Below are positions 1-12,419 of a stretch of 64,000 bases of DNA, piece after piece. A program made the position numbers and the translations under genes. Each line of letters begins with the position of its first letter. The first letter of the stretch is position 1. Below the pieces are notes generated by a model. The model saw only the letters and a list, made by a program, of their open reading frames with translations. It ran no database searches and was not told the DNA's origin. The stretch spans positions 5,436,029 through 5,500,028 of the forward strand of contig NC_030683.2 of assembly GCF_000004195.4 (NCBI RefSeq), in the 5' to 3' direction. The stretch is from Xenopus tropicalis. Its lineage: Eukaryota; Chordata; Amphibia; Anura; Pipidae.

Positions 1-1745
1 GACTTACTGATTGGAATTGAGATATGTGACTTTACTGATTGGGAATTTTTAGAGTCAGTTGCTTTACTATTGGAAGTTGAGAGTCAGTCCTCATGTGCCC
101 TTACTGATTGGAAGTTGAGAGATCAGTACTTCATTGATAGGAAAGTTGAGGTCAGGGGACTTACTGAATTGGAGTGAGATCAGGGCCTTATATTGGAAGC
201 TTGAGAGTCAGGTGACTTATGATGAAGTTGAGATCAGAGCATATATCTTGCACGTGGACTGAGACATCAGAGTGACCTTTACTCTGAATAATAGCAAAGC
301 TGATAAGTATCACTCGATTCTACTATCTGATGAAGTTGAGAGTAGGGACTATCTGATTGAAGTTGAGCAGTCAGCGTGACTAACTTGATTGGAAGTTGAG
401 ATCAGGTTCCTTCTGATTGGAAGTGTAGATCAGGGAAATTTACTGATTGAAGTTGATCAGGTGACTTCACTATGAATTGAGAAGTCAGTGCTATATTGGA
501 TGAGAGTCAGGTCACTTATTGCCTTACTGATTAAGTGAGAGAGCTCAGTGCCTTATGTGCCTTACTGATTGGAAGTTGAGAGTCAGGTGACTTACTGATT
601 GGAAGTTGAGAGTCAGGTGACTAACTGATTGGAAGTTGAGATCAGGTAGCCCTTAACTATTGAATTCGAGAATCAGTGCCTTACTGTATTGAAGTTAGAT
701 CAGCTGCCTTTACGATGGGAGTTGGAGAGTCAGTCCTTATGTGACCTTACTTGATCTGGAGAGTTGAGAGGCAGTGCCTTATGTGCCATTACTGATTGAA
801 GTTGAGAGTCATGTTGACTACTGGATTGGAATGAAGTTCAGGTGACTAAACTGATTGGAAGTTAGAGTCAGGCTGACTACTATTCGAAGTTATGAAGAGT
901 GAGTTCCTAGTGATTGAAAGTAGAAGTCATGTGAATTACTGATGGAAGTTGAGATCGTGCCTATACTGATTGGAAGTGAGTATGTACCAGGTTGCCCTTG
1001 ACTGATTGGAAGTTGAGATCAGGATAACTGATTGGAAGTTAGATCAGGCCTTATGTGCCTACTGATTGATAGTTGAGCATAGTGCCTACTGATTGGAAGT
1101 GACTATCAGTGACTACCCTGATTGGAAGTTGAGAGAGGGACTTACTGATTGCGAAGTTGGTCAGGCCTTACTGATTGAATCCTGAAGTCAGTGCTTACTG
1201 ATTGGAAGTTATGAGAATCAAGTACGTACTGATTGGAAGTTGAGAGTCAGGTGACTTACTGATTGGAAGTCGAGAGTCAGGTGACTTACTGATTTGAATC
1301 GAAGTCAGTTACTTACTGATTTGGAAGTCAGAGAGTCAGGTACTTACTGATTGGAAGCGAGAGTCAGTGAACTTACTGATGGAAGTTGAGAGTCAGTCCT
1401 TAATGACTTGAGTTGAGATGTCAGTAACTAATTTATGGCAAAGCGGGACAGTCAGCTGACTTACTAATTGGAAGTCGAAGTCAGGTTGACTCTACGAGAA
1501 GTTGAGAGTCAGGTTTGCCTTACTGATGGAAATTTGAGAGTCAGTACTTACTGATTCGGAAGTTGAGACAGGTGATTTACTGATTGGAAGTCAGGAGTCA
1601 GTGCTCTTACTATTGAAGTGAGAAGTCAGGTGACATACTGATGGATTGAGACAGGTGCCTTTAATGATTGGAAGTATAAGTCAGTACTTACTGATTGGAA
1701 GTTGAGATCAGTGTGACTATATTGGAAGTTGGAGATCAGTGACTA
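1..1745. repeat. Noisy ~30-bp minisatellite (array A)
   Basis: A tandem array of about 30-bp units built round the core ACTGATTGGAAGTTGAGAGT followed by CAGGTG. Nearly every copy carries one or more single-base insertions or deletions, so the period drifts and no frame stays open. The array continues off the left edge. The error pattern (mainly indels, little base substitution) resembles uncorrected long-read sequence more than natural divergence. Confidence 0.85.
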
Positions 1746-1854
1746 CGAGCTGAAGGACACTAGCGTCAATGTATAAACCAGGAATCCTCTGGACTCTTAT
1801 ACTCTTCATAGTTAGTGCGCAGGCACGAAGTGAATGGCAACACCACGCTTATCG

Positions 1855-2890
1855 ATTAACCCGCACGAAATAACAAATGGCATGGGGGCTTATAGTAAAG
1901 CGTAGGCGGCTTTATTGGTAAAGCGTGAGGGCTTATGGTAAAGCTGAGGCTTATGGTAAAGGCTGAGGGCTTATGCCGTAAGAAAGGCGTGAGGGTTATG
2001 GGTAAAGGCGTGAGGGGCTTATGGTAAAAGGCGTGATTGGCTAGGTAAAGGCACAGGTGAGGCTTATGGAAAGCCGTAGGGGCTACAGGGTTAAAGCGCC
2101 CTAGAGCTTTATGTAAAGGCATCCTGAGCGTTATCCCGGTAACAGAGCGTATTGAGCGTTTATGGGTACAATGCCGAGTGAGCAGAGGCCTTATGAGTAT
2201 GAAGGCATGAGGCTTAGGTCAAAGGCAATTAAGCGGGGCTATTATGGTACAAGGCGTCCGAAAGGTGCTTATGTGTAAACATCAGAGGGGGCTTAGTCCA
2301 GGTAAAGCGAGTCGCAGGCTATAATGGGTATTAAATGCGTGAGGGCTTACACCAATAGCCACACCCATCATATATTGTGTGTAAGGCTATGAGGCTAGGT
2401 GTAAATGAACAGACGGGCTATAATGGGCTAAGTACAGCCAAGTGACGGGCCTTTAATAATACACCGGGTAATAGGCCATGATCGTGAAGGGAGACTATAT
2501 TGGTAAAGTGCCTATGAGGACGCTTATATGGTAAAGCGATATCTGAGGGCTTCATGGGTAAAAGGCCGCTTCGTTGAGGCTGACTTATGCGCATGTAAGA
2601 AGCGGTGAGTTGGACTTACTGGGTAAAGCGTGAGGGGGCTTACATGGTAAAGGCCACGTGAGGGCTGTATGGCGTAAGCTGAGGTGCACTTATGATGGTA
2701 AGCGTTCAGCGGTCTATGGATATAAGGCCCGTGGAGGGGCTTATCGGTAAAAGGCTGTAGGAGCTTAGGGTAACAGAATTCCGAGCGGTGGCTTATGGGT
2801 AAAGGCCCGTGAGGGGCTGATAAGTGTCTAAAAGACGTGACAGGGGCTTACTGGGCTTAATTATTCCTCGTGAGGTGCTGATGAGTAAAA
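1855..2890. repeat. Noisy ~22-23-bp minisatellite (array B)
   Basis: A tandem array of roughly 22-23-bp units with the core GAGGGGCTTATGGGTAAAGG. As in the array before it, most copies are broken by short indels. The last recognisable copies fade out near an A-rich run at 2887-2898. No coding sequence is supported. Confidence 0.8.
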
Positions 2891-2899
2891 AAAAAAAAT

Positions 2900-3480
2900 G
2901 GCATGTAGGCGCTTAATGGTAAAGGCATGCGAGTGTGTCCATAACGTGAGGCACAGCCGGTCCTGTTCCTGCCCACTAACCCCCGCCCAGCCATCCCTGA
3001 ATAGCCCCCCTATTCACCACTCACTTACCATAAAGTTACCTGAGAAACTTCAGCTCTGCTGGGGAGATTCCAAGTCATGCCGTTGTACCATACCATGGAG
3101 GGAAGAAAATTCAAAGACCCAATGGCTCACCACTATACCAACCCTGGAGAAGAGAATGGAGGGGCAGCGTAGTTGTATTGTCCTTGTCTGCGCTTGTATA
3201 GGCCAGGAGCAGCTGGCACATTGGGCACAATTCGGCGACCATTCATATCATATATCATAATAATCACCGCTGTGAGATGAGCGTGTTCAGATTGAACAAT
3301 CTACGAAACGGTTTCGCCGTTGCGTCGAGGCCGCGACCTCCTGCCCGTGGGCCCCTTAAAGTAATACCTGCTGATCATCTAAGCCTGCAGTTAGAACAGG
3401 GCATGTTATTGGTTCCTTTGCAACTGGACCAGCTCTCTCCTCCTCTCTCCTCATCTATACCTACTGGGTTGTGCAGCCAC
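2900..3480. other. Non-repetitive spacer, no gene seen
   Basis: Clean, mostly single-copy-looking sequence. It contains open frames of 120 and 68 codons, but they resemble no protein family I know and have no exon-like flanks, so they are not annotated. Confidence 0.5.
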
Positions 3481-3665
3481 TAGAAGCTGATGCTTGCTGG
3501 CATGTTGCAGCCAATAAGGAGCTGAGATGCTTTGGTGTGCAGCCAATAGGAGGCTGAGTGCTTGGCGTGCTGCGTCAGCCCAATGGAGGCTGACTATGCA
3601 TTGTGTGTGCCCAAATTAGGAGGCTGAGTGCTTGGGTGTGCAGCCAATAGGAGGCTGAGTGTGTG
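3480..3665. repeat. Short ~30-bp repeat, about 5 copies
   Basis: Copies of the core CCAATAGGAGGCTGAGTG followed by CTTGGGTGTG, spaced about 30-33 bp apart and degraded by indels. Directly after it (3690-3775) is a CAACCAATCAGG...CTGATTGGTTG inverted segment related to the hairpin element at 28301-28446. Confidence 0.7.
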
Positions 3666-3669
3666 ACAC

Positions 3670-4265
3670 TAGGCATGAGTTGCTCTCTGTCCGATGACCC
3701 ACAGCAACCAATCAGGTGCCTGCTTTCAAACAGCAGACCAGTAAGTGCTAACTGCTGATTGGTTGATCTGTTTATGATCCAGAACTAATATTCTGTCATG
3801 TGAATCCACCCCCCAGCAAGTTTCTTACAAATTATACTTAAAGGCTCTAGTGGTGCATTGGCCGGGCGTGCCCGTATTGCACAGATTGGCACTACCCGTA
3901 TTCTCTCGATGCCTCCGGCCTTCCTGCCCGCCTTCCCCCGTCCGCGTCGGGCCCAAGGCGTGCCGAATCACATGCACTCTTGCCGCGGGTACCCGGAGAT
4001 TCTCCTGGATAAAGTTCAATAGGAATCTTTATCAGTTGCGGGTAGTCTGCACCGCGGCCGCGTCTTGTGCCGCGTAAATTGGGCATAAAGTTGGTCCAGT
4101 GATGTCACTTCTGGGCTAGAACTTACCCAGAGAACCTTTAGCAGATTAGCGATCTCACGCCCAACCAATCGGGCGTTATTCAGCGCTTGTATGTAAATAT
4201 ATATCCACCCCGAGCCGTCGTGCCAGTCTACCCCCATACAGTTGGCATTCTTCCACTCTAGGATT
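3670..4265. other. Non-repetitive spacer, no gene seen
   Basis: Holds the CAACCAAT inverted fragment at its left end and then GC-richer sequence (3850-4080). Short overlapping open frames exist on both strands, but none is recognisable. I see no RNA gene or promoter here. Confidence 0.4.
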
Positions 4266-5490
4266 GCCTGTACAGAGATAATACCAATAAAAACTATGCC
4301 ACATAGGGATTCCCCTGTACTAAGCACAATTCAGCAGGAACAGCCCCCTAAGTTTCCCATAAGCCTGTACAGAGAGATACCATAACAACTATGGGGGGGG
4401 CCACATCGTAGGGGGGATTTTATTTTCCCCCGCCGCCCCCCTGTACTAACACAATCAGCAGGAACAGCCCCCCATAATTTCTCATAGTCCTTACAGAGAG
4501 GGATACTATAAAAACTATGCACATAGGGATTCCCCCTGCCTACTAACGAACAATTCAGCAGAAAACAGCCCCCTAAGTTTCCCATAGCCTGTACAGAGAG
4601 ATACCGCATTTAAAACATTATAGCTTCAACCATAGGATTTCCCCCTTAACTAAGCACTACATTTCGCAGGATACAGCCCCCTAACAAGTTCTACATACCT
4701 GTCAGAGAGGATATCTGATAAAACTATGCACCATAGGATTCCCCTGTACTAAGCACAAGTTCATCACAGAACAGCCCCTATAGTTGCTCAATATGCCTGT
4801 ACAGAGAGGATACTATAAAACTTGCACATAGGGATTCCCTTACTAAAGCACAACTTCGTCAGGAACCCAGCCCCCTAGTTTCTCCATAGCCATCTCACCA
4901 GAGATGATACTATAACAAACTATAGGCACATAGGTTCCCCATGTACACACAATTCAGCCAGGAACCAGCCCCCTAAGTTGTCAATAGCCTGTACAAGAGA
5001 TGCCATCACACTTATGCACATAGGATTCCCCTTCTACTTAAGCACAATCCAGAGGAAACCCCTCACGCTAATTTTGCCATCATAGCCTTACAGAGAAGCA
5101 TACCATACACTATGTAACACAGGGATTCCCCGTACTAAGCAACAATATCACAGGAACAGCCCCCTAAGTTTGCTCCTAAGCCTGTACAGAAGATGATACC
5201 ATTAAAAACTATGGCACATAGGGATTCCCCTGTACTAAGCACAATCGCAGGAACAGCCCCCTAGTATTGCTCATAGCCTGTACAGAGAATCCTATAAAAC
5301 TTCATCACAAGAGATTCCCCTCTAAGCATCAACTTCAGCGACGGAACAGCCCCTAGTTTCTGCATCATTAGCCTGTACAGAGAGATACCATAAACGATGC
5401 ACCATAGGATCCCCTTGTACTAAGCACAAGTCAGCAGGAACAGCCCCCTAAGTTTGCCCATTGCCTGTACAGAGAGATACCATAAACTAT
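4266..5490. repeat. Noisy ~94-bp minisatellite (array C, degraded block)
   Basis: About 12 copies of a ~94-bp unit recognisable by CAGGAACAGCCCCCTAAG, GCCTGTACAGAGAGATACCA and GGCACATAGGGATTCCCCTG. Copies here are full of single-base gains and losses. The same unit recurs almost error-free at 6127-6655, so the damage is local to this block and not a property of the family. Confidence 0.85.
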
Positions 5491-6125
5491 CTCCCATCAT
5501 GCACTGCTTGCTGTGCCTGCCATTGGCTAAGCAGTTTTCCCTATAAGAGTCGATACCTTACACATTTCGGGGACCCAGTAATTCTCTGCAGTATCTCCCA
5601 TCCCATGTACAATGAGGCAAGTCTTCCTGTTTGCCCGGAAGGCTGACGCTTTTATGCCGGTGAGATTCCTGGCGCTGATTATCTGGGGGGGAAAGTCAGG
5701 AATCGGTCAGTGACTGTACATTCAGCTCGGGGGCACCATGTGACCAAAACAAATACCCCCATTGGGCATTAATCCAAAGGAGGAGACTCCATAATAACCA
5801 GTTGTGTACTGGCTGGCAGGCCTGGGCTCCATGCCCCCCTGTGCCCCCTGTCAGTGGCATGAATGGAGCCCCCCTGTGTCTATTCAGCTTTAGTCTGGAT
5901 TGGTGGAGCCAGGGACGGGGGCCAGTAGGAAGGGGGGGGGTACCCCACCTTTTACCTGATGTTGCTTGGGGTTCTGCCTTGTGTGAAGGAAGAAACGGGT
6001 ATTTATTTCTTCAGGACTCCAGGGTAAAGCTGCCAATGGCCTCTCGGGGGTACCGGCCCAGGGCTGCTCATCAGAGAAGCACCCAAGGGGGTAATAACAG
6101 ACCTCCCTCCCTGAAAGAACAAAGG
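5490..6125. other. Spacer between two blocks of the 94-bp repeat
   Basis: Clean sequence that looks single-copy. It contains a 133-codon open frame that runs into the next repeat block and matches no family I recognise, so I do not call a gene. The text is markedly cleaner than 1-5490. Confidence 0.4.
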
Positions 6126-6126
6126 A

Positions 6127-6655
6127 ACAACACTGTACTAAGTATAATTCAGCAGGAACAGCCCCCTAAGTTTGCCCATAGCCTGTACAGAAAGATACCA
6201 TAAAACTATGGCACATTGGGATTCCCCTGTACTAAGCACAATTCAGCAGGAACAGCCCCCCAAGTTTGCTCATAGCCTGTACAGAGAGATACCATAAAAC
6301 TATGGCACATAGGGATTCCCCTGTACTAAGCACAATTCAGCAGGAACAGCCCCCTAAGTTTGCTCATAGCCCTGTACAGAGAGATACCATAAAACTATGG
6401 CACATAGGGATTCCCCTGTACTAAGCACAATTCAGCAGGAACAGCCCCGCCTAAGTTTGCTCATAGCCTGTACAGAGAGATACCATAAACTATGGCACAT
6501 AGGGATTCCCCTGTACTAAGCACAATTCAGCAGGAACAGCCCCCTAAGTTGCTCATAGCCTGTACAGAGAGATACCATAAAACTATGGCACATAGGGATT
6601 CCCCTGTACTAAGCACAATTCAGCAGGAACAGCCCCCTAAGTTTGCTTATATGAT
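6127..6655. repeat. ~94-bp minisatellite (array C, clean block)
   Basis: Five to six nearly identical copies of the unit seen at 4266-5490 (CAGGAACAGCCCCCTAAG ... GGCACATAGGGATTCCCCTG). A single degenerate fragment of the same unit sits at about 46653-46705, in the slc18a2 3' region, which suggests the unit derives from a dispersed element. Confidence 0.9.
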
Positions 6656-6659
6656 TCCT

Positions 6660-7620
6660 GTACCTGTAACAATGCCGAGGCACCCATGTAATACAATCAG
6701 CACCCACAGCAGGGAGACGTTAGTGAGGGGTTCAGACATGTCGTTCTCCTAAAGAAATTGGGGGGAAAAACAGAACAAATTACAAATGTGCTTCTTGTTG
6801 GGGGGCAGTAGATTTAGATTGCCAGCCCACTGGCCCACAAACACATCGGTCTGGGTTTCTTGCATTACATGAAATGTTACAGAAATGCCCCCAAAGCTCT
6901 CCTTTGTGCCACTTACCTGCACTGGGGGCTCAGCGGTGCCCCTGCCCTCGGCTTTGCTCGCTTGAGAATTGCCCCTGCCCTTTTATTTGCCCCCCCAATT
7001 AATAAACAAGGGGCTGTCCCTCTGCCGTATAACCCGGGACTCTACTACAATCGCTCATTGTCATGTGTAGGAGGTGACACGAAACTGGGACGGGAGCCTG
7101 AGAGCTGCCGGTGGCATCAGGAATTTAAAGGACAAGTAAACCTAAAAATAAAAAATCATTTCTCTGACGCTGCTTCCTGCTTGTGGGCTGAACCCCACAT
7201 TCTCTGTAGCCAAAGAGTGGTATCATTGCTGCGCTGGGATTGGTCTGATTCAGATGATGTAGTATCTTACCGCTCATTGGACGAGAGAGAGTAGGGACCC
7301 ACGGATGGAGTAGGGCCCTATGGGCACAGTGAGGGGCCACAGTTATCTGGGTCTCAGATCCCCCGTATAACCAGTGTTATCCGGGGACACAAATCAGTTT
7401 CAGTTGCAGCTCCATGGAATGTTCTTTCTCTTGTACAGACTGGCACAGGCTGGCGTACACACACTGAGCCTTATATACAGCAGCGCAACATGGACCCCTG
7501 CCATTGCCCCGGGCTCCCATTGCTGGAATTCCTCCCTTCCCTGTATCCTCCCCACTCCCCAGCATGGAAACAACACAGGGTTATTTATCCGATCTATAAT
7601 CTATCTATCTATCTATCATC
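6660..7620. other. Non-repetitive spacer, no gene seen
   Basis: Holds a 144-codon open frame (6860-7294) with no recognisable domain, a fragment near 7130 resembling the end of a common Xenopus MITE (AAAGGACAAGTAAACC), and a short CTAT run near 7595. Nothing supports a gene. Confidence 0.4.
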
Positions 7621-7624
7621 ACCC

Positions 7625-9510
7625 CGCTATAGTTCCAGGGGTACCCAGGGCACAAATAAGCACTCACCCCAAATCCCCCCCTAACTGGCCTTCAGGCTGG
7701 GCCCCCTTAGCCCATAACAAGGTTACAGATATATAGAAACATTGGGGTAACAGTCACCCCGCTATAGTTCCAGGGGTACCCAGGGCTCACCCCAAATCCC
7801 CCCCTAACTGGCCTTCAGGCTGCCCCCTAGCCATAAACAAGTTACAGATTATATAAAACATTGGGTAACCCAGGGCACAAATAAGCACTCACCCCAAATC
7901 CCCCCCTAACTGGCCTTCAGGCTGGGCCCCCTTAGCCATAACAAGGTTTACAGATATTATAAGAAACATTGGGGTAACAGTCACCCTGCTATAGTTCCGG
8001 GGTACCCAGGGCACAAATAAGCCAGCTCACCCCGAAATCCCCCCCTAACCTGGCCTTCAGGCTGGCGCCCCCTTAGCCCATTAACAAGCCGTTACAGATA
8101 TATAGAACATTGGGGTAACAGTCACCCCTGCTATAGTATCCAGGGGTACCCAGGGCACAAATAAGCACGTCACCCCAAAATCCCCCCTAACTGGCCTTCA
8201 GGCTGGGCCCCTTAGCCCATAACAAGGTTACAGATATATAGAAACATTCGGGGGTAACAGTCACCCCGCTATGTTCCAGGGGTACCCAGGGCACAAATAA
8301 GCACTCACCCCAAATCCCCCCCTAACTGGCCTTCAGGCTGGGCCCCTTAGCCCATAACAGGTTACAGATATATAGAAACATTGGGGTAACAGTCACCCCA
8401 CTATAGTTCCAGGGGTACCCAGGGCACAAATAAGCACTCACCCCAAATCCCCCCTAACTGGCCTTCAGGCTGGGCCCCCTTAGCCCATAACAAGGTTACA
8501 GATATATAGAAACATTGGGGTAACAGTCACCCCGCTATAGTTCCAGGGGTACCCAGGGCACAAATAAGCACTCACCCCCAAATCCCCCCCTAACTGGCCT
8601 TCAGGCTGGGCCCCCTTAGCCCATAACAAGGTTACAGATATATAGAAACATTGGGGTAACAGTCACCCCGCTATAGTTCCAGGGGTACCCAGGGCACAAA
8701 TAAGCACTCACCCCAAATCCCCCCTAACTGGCCTTCAGGCTGGCCCCCTTAGCCCATAACAAGGTTACAGATATATAGAAACATTGGGTAACAGTCACCC
8801 CGCTATAGTTCCCAGGGGTACCCAGGGCACAAATAAGCACTCACCCCAAATCCCCCCTAACTGGCCTTCAGGCTGGGCCCCCTTAGCCCATAACAAGGTT
8901 ACAGATATATAGAAACATTGGGGTAACAGTCACCCCACTATAGTTCCAGGGGTACCCAGGGCACAAATAAGCACTCACCCCAAATCCCCCCCTAACTGGC
9001 CTTCAGGCTGGGCCCCCTTAGCCCATAACAAGGTTACAGATATATAGAAACATTGGGGTAACAGTCACCCGCCTATAGTTCCAGGGGTACCCAGGGCACA
9101 AATAAGCACTCACCCCAAATCCCCCCCTAAACTGGCCTCAGGCTGGGCCCCCTTAGCCCATAACAAGGTTACAGATATATAGAAACATTGGGGTAACAGT
9201 CACCTCCGCTATAGTTCCAGGGGTACCCAGGGCACAAATAAGCACTCACCCCAAATCCCCCCCTAACTGGCCTTCAGGCTGGGCCCCCTTAGCCCATAAC
9301 AAGGTTACAGATATATAGAAACATTGGGTAACAGTCACCCCCACTATAGTTCCAGGGTACCCAGGGCACAAATAAGCACTCACCCCAAATCCCCCCCTAA
9401 CTGGCCTTCAGGCTGGGCCCCCTTAGCCCATAACAAGGTTACAGATATATAGAAACATTGGGGTAACAGTCACCCTGCTATAGTTCCAGGGGTACCCAGG
9501 GCCAGGCCCA
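7625..9510. repeat. ~134-bp minisatellite, about 14 copies
   Basis: Tandem copies about 134 bp apart, each with TTCCAGGGGTACCCAGGGCA, CTAACTGGCCTTCAGGCTGG and GTTACAGATATATAGAAACA. The first few copies (7740-8250) carry more indels than the later ones. The array ends where the unit runs into unique sequence after 9500. Confidence 0.9.
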
Positions 9511-10665
9511 CATTCACCCCTTAAAGGTTTAAGAAGCACTGAACTGGAGGATAAAACATATAATGTTGGGGCTTCATGAAGAAATACCCCAGAGCCCCCC
9601 ATGGCTCCCCTGTTATTACTGGGGATACTTGGTTCTGTGACACAGACAATCACATTGGAGAAGAAGAATTAGTTATAAAATCCTGTACAAGTGAACCCTA
9701 ATACACTGGCTCCCTGCCCTTAACTCTTTTTTATGCCTTTGATTAACATGCCCCCTAGTGGCCACTTTGCTAAATAGCAACCCATGGGGAGCGGATAAGT
9801 AACTACTTTTTTCTATTTTTTTTTTTATCAATGATATTACAATGATGTCTGTGAAGCTCTTCAGTCCAGGGGCCATAAAAATCCCTCGGGGGGCAATTAC
9901 TATAACTACTGTAGTATGTCTGATACATTAGTATTACAGGTAATAAATCTTCATCTAAAGGGGAACTGCACCCAAAAATGTTTTGCATTATGGAAGAAAA
10001 CAAAATGCTAAGCAACTTTCCTATAGAAATCAACTGTCTTCTGATACATTGTTTCAGGAGTCATGAGCAGCAGTGCAGGGAATATAAACAGCTTTTTGGT
10101 ACCAATTACAACTGACACATAAGTTTAACAACATTTATAATCGGAATTATGTACAAGAATAACCCCAGTATAAACACAGAGGTGCTTTATAGGAAAGTTG
10201 TATCTTGCCATGAATTTAAACGACACAGCTCGGTACCTAAGAGGTTAATAGCATAAGATTTGCCTATAAATCGGCCGCAGGTTGCACTTTCGCCTGTGAC
10301 CACTAGATGGCAGATTTGAAATACATTTTATTTCTGGGTGTCTCATTCATCCGTCTGTTTCCCTGGGGCAAACCAGTAAGGGTTAACAAATGATGAGTTA
10401 CAGGACAAACAAATACAAAATGGGATTATTTTCTGTTGCGTTTCCATCCTGTGATTCAGCGGCACCTGTAGAACGTTCCATGTTATTCTCATATGAGTTT
10501 ATTCTGGGGATCCCTGGGACCTGGCAGTCTGTTTATTTTCCCACAAGTCACGGAACCAATGAATCAGTTTATCAGTCGCCTTCCCCTTATCTCTGAGATA
10601 CCAATGGGCCGGTGCCGCTGACTTTGTTTCCTTTGATTAACGTTATGGAAAATTCTTTCCTGATG
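9510..10665. other. Non-repetitive spacer
   Basis: AT-rich sequence with what looks like one end of a dispersed Xenopus repeat near 9957 (AAAGGGGAACTGCACCCAAA). An open frame of 68 codons at 10390-10596 has no recognisable match. No gene is called. Confidence 0.4.
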
Positions 10666-10667
10666 TA

Positions 10668-11761
10668 AAGATTTAATGGTTAAATGATTCCCTTTTCTCT
10701 GTAATAATAAAACAGTACCTGTACTTGATCCCAACTAAGATATAATTGCCCCTTATTGGGGCAGAACAGCCCTATTGGGTTTATTTAATGGTTAAATGAT
10801 TCCCTTTTCTCTGTAATAATAAAACAGTACCTGTACTTGATCCCAACTAAGATATAATTGCCCTTATTGGGGCAGAACAGCCCTATTGGGTTTATTTCAT
10901 GGTTAATGATTCCCTTTTCTCTCTGTAATAATAAAACAGTACCTGTACTTGATCCCAACTAAGATATAATTACCCCTTATTGGGGCAGAGTACTTGATCC
11001 AACTAGATATAATTACCCCTTATACAGCCCTATTGGGTTAAATGATTCCCTTTTCTCTGTAATAATAAACAGTACCTGTACTTGATCCCAACATTACCCC
11101 TATTGGGCAGAACAGCCCTAATGTTAAATGATTCCCTTTCTCTGTAATAATAAAACAGTACCTGTACTTGATCCCAACTAAGATATAATTACCCCTTATT
11201 CTATTGGGTTTATTTAATGTTAAATGATTCCTTTCCTCTGTAATAATAAAACAGTACTGTACTTGATCCCAACTAGATATAATTACCCCTTATTAACAGC
11301 CCTATTGGTTTATTTAATGGTTAAATTCCCTTTTCTCTGTAATAATAAAAACAGTACCTGTACTTGATCCCAACTAAGATATAATTACCCTTATTGGGCA
11401 GAACAGCCCTATTGGGTTTATTAATGGTAAATGATTCCCTTTCTCTGTAATAATAAAACAGTACCTGTACTTGATCCCAACTAAGATATAATTACCCCTT
11501 ATTGGGGCAGAACAGCCCTATTGGGTTTATTTAATGGTTAAATGATTCCCTTTTCTCTGTAATAATAAAACAGTACCTGTACTTGATCCCAACTAAGATA
11601 TAATTACCCCTTATTGGGGGCAGAACAGCCCTATTGGGTTTATTTCATGGTTAAATGATTTTTCAGTAGACTTAAGGTATGGAGATCCAAATGACAGAAA
11701 GACCCCTTATCTGGAATAGCCTTGGTCCAGAGCATTCTGGATAACAGGTCCTATACCTGTA
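10668..11761 (-). mobile_element. MITE-like repeat with internal ~112-bp array (copy 1, antisense)
   Basis: Nine to ten copies of a ~112-bp unit (TAATAATAAAACAGTACCTG, CTTGATCCCAACTAAGATAT) lie antisense to the copies elsewhere in the window. The right end, 11640-11761, carries the element's terminal sequence, ending CCTATACCTGTA. The other terminus is missing, so the copy looks truncated. This is an abundant repeat family in Xenopus. It is non-coding and would need transposase from elsewhere. Confidence 0.75.
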
Positions 11762-12415
11762 CATACAGGGAAACCCATTGGAGCCAGAGTCCCCTATGAA
11801 GCTGCCATGGAAGTGAATCCTCTCCCCATCGAGCGGCCGAACGTTCCTTAATGGGAACCGACAGTGCGTGACTTCTCCGGGCAAAACACAGAGGGTTTAT
11901 TTACCCTTTCCCCGCGGGTCATTATTGCCTATATTTGTTTTTGTTTGATATTCTCTTCATCTCGATGTTCCCTCTGCTGGTTATTACCCCCCCCAGCCCC
12001 CCCATCTATATATCGTGTTCCTTTTATTTGAGCCCATAATGCTCGGGAGATTAAAGCGGATCGGCGCTCGTCTTGGCTTCAAAGCTGACTTTGTTGCACA
12101 AATAACAAAAATGACTCTTTAATTGCGCAATCGACTCGGATTCTGATTGGGGGCAATTTGTTTGTTTGTTTGTCAGAGAGAAGAGACACATTCAATGGAA
12201 CTGCCCTATGGCTGATATTTACTGGTACCCAGGGGATACGGCATAAGGGGGGGCACAAGTGAAAGAATTGGGTTTTCCAATACCCGGTCCCACTTGAGGG
12301 TGGTTATGGGGCTCCAAGAATTAGTTTTGCAATGGGACCAGTGGGATAAAATTAAGAATATGGAGATGAAAGGGTTACACAGGTCTGAACTGGGACCCAA
12401 AATTGGCCCCAGCAT
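11762..12415. other. Non-repetitive spacer, possible conserved non-coding DNA
   Basis: Contains a 200-bp stretch (about 12030-12170) with no internal repeat and balanced composition, including an AATTGCGCAAT palindrome-like site. No coding signal. It could be upstream regulatory sequence for slc18a2, but this is only a suggestion from its texture. Confidence 0.3.
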
Positions 12416-12419
12416 TCCC

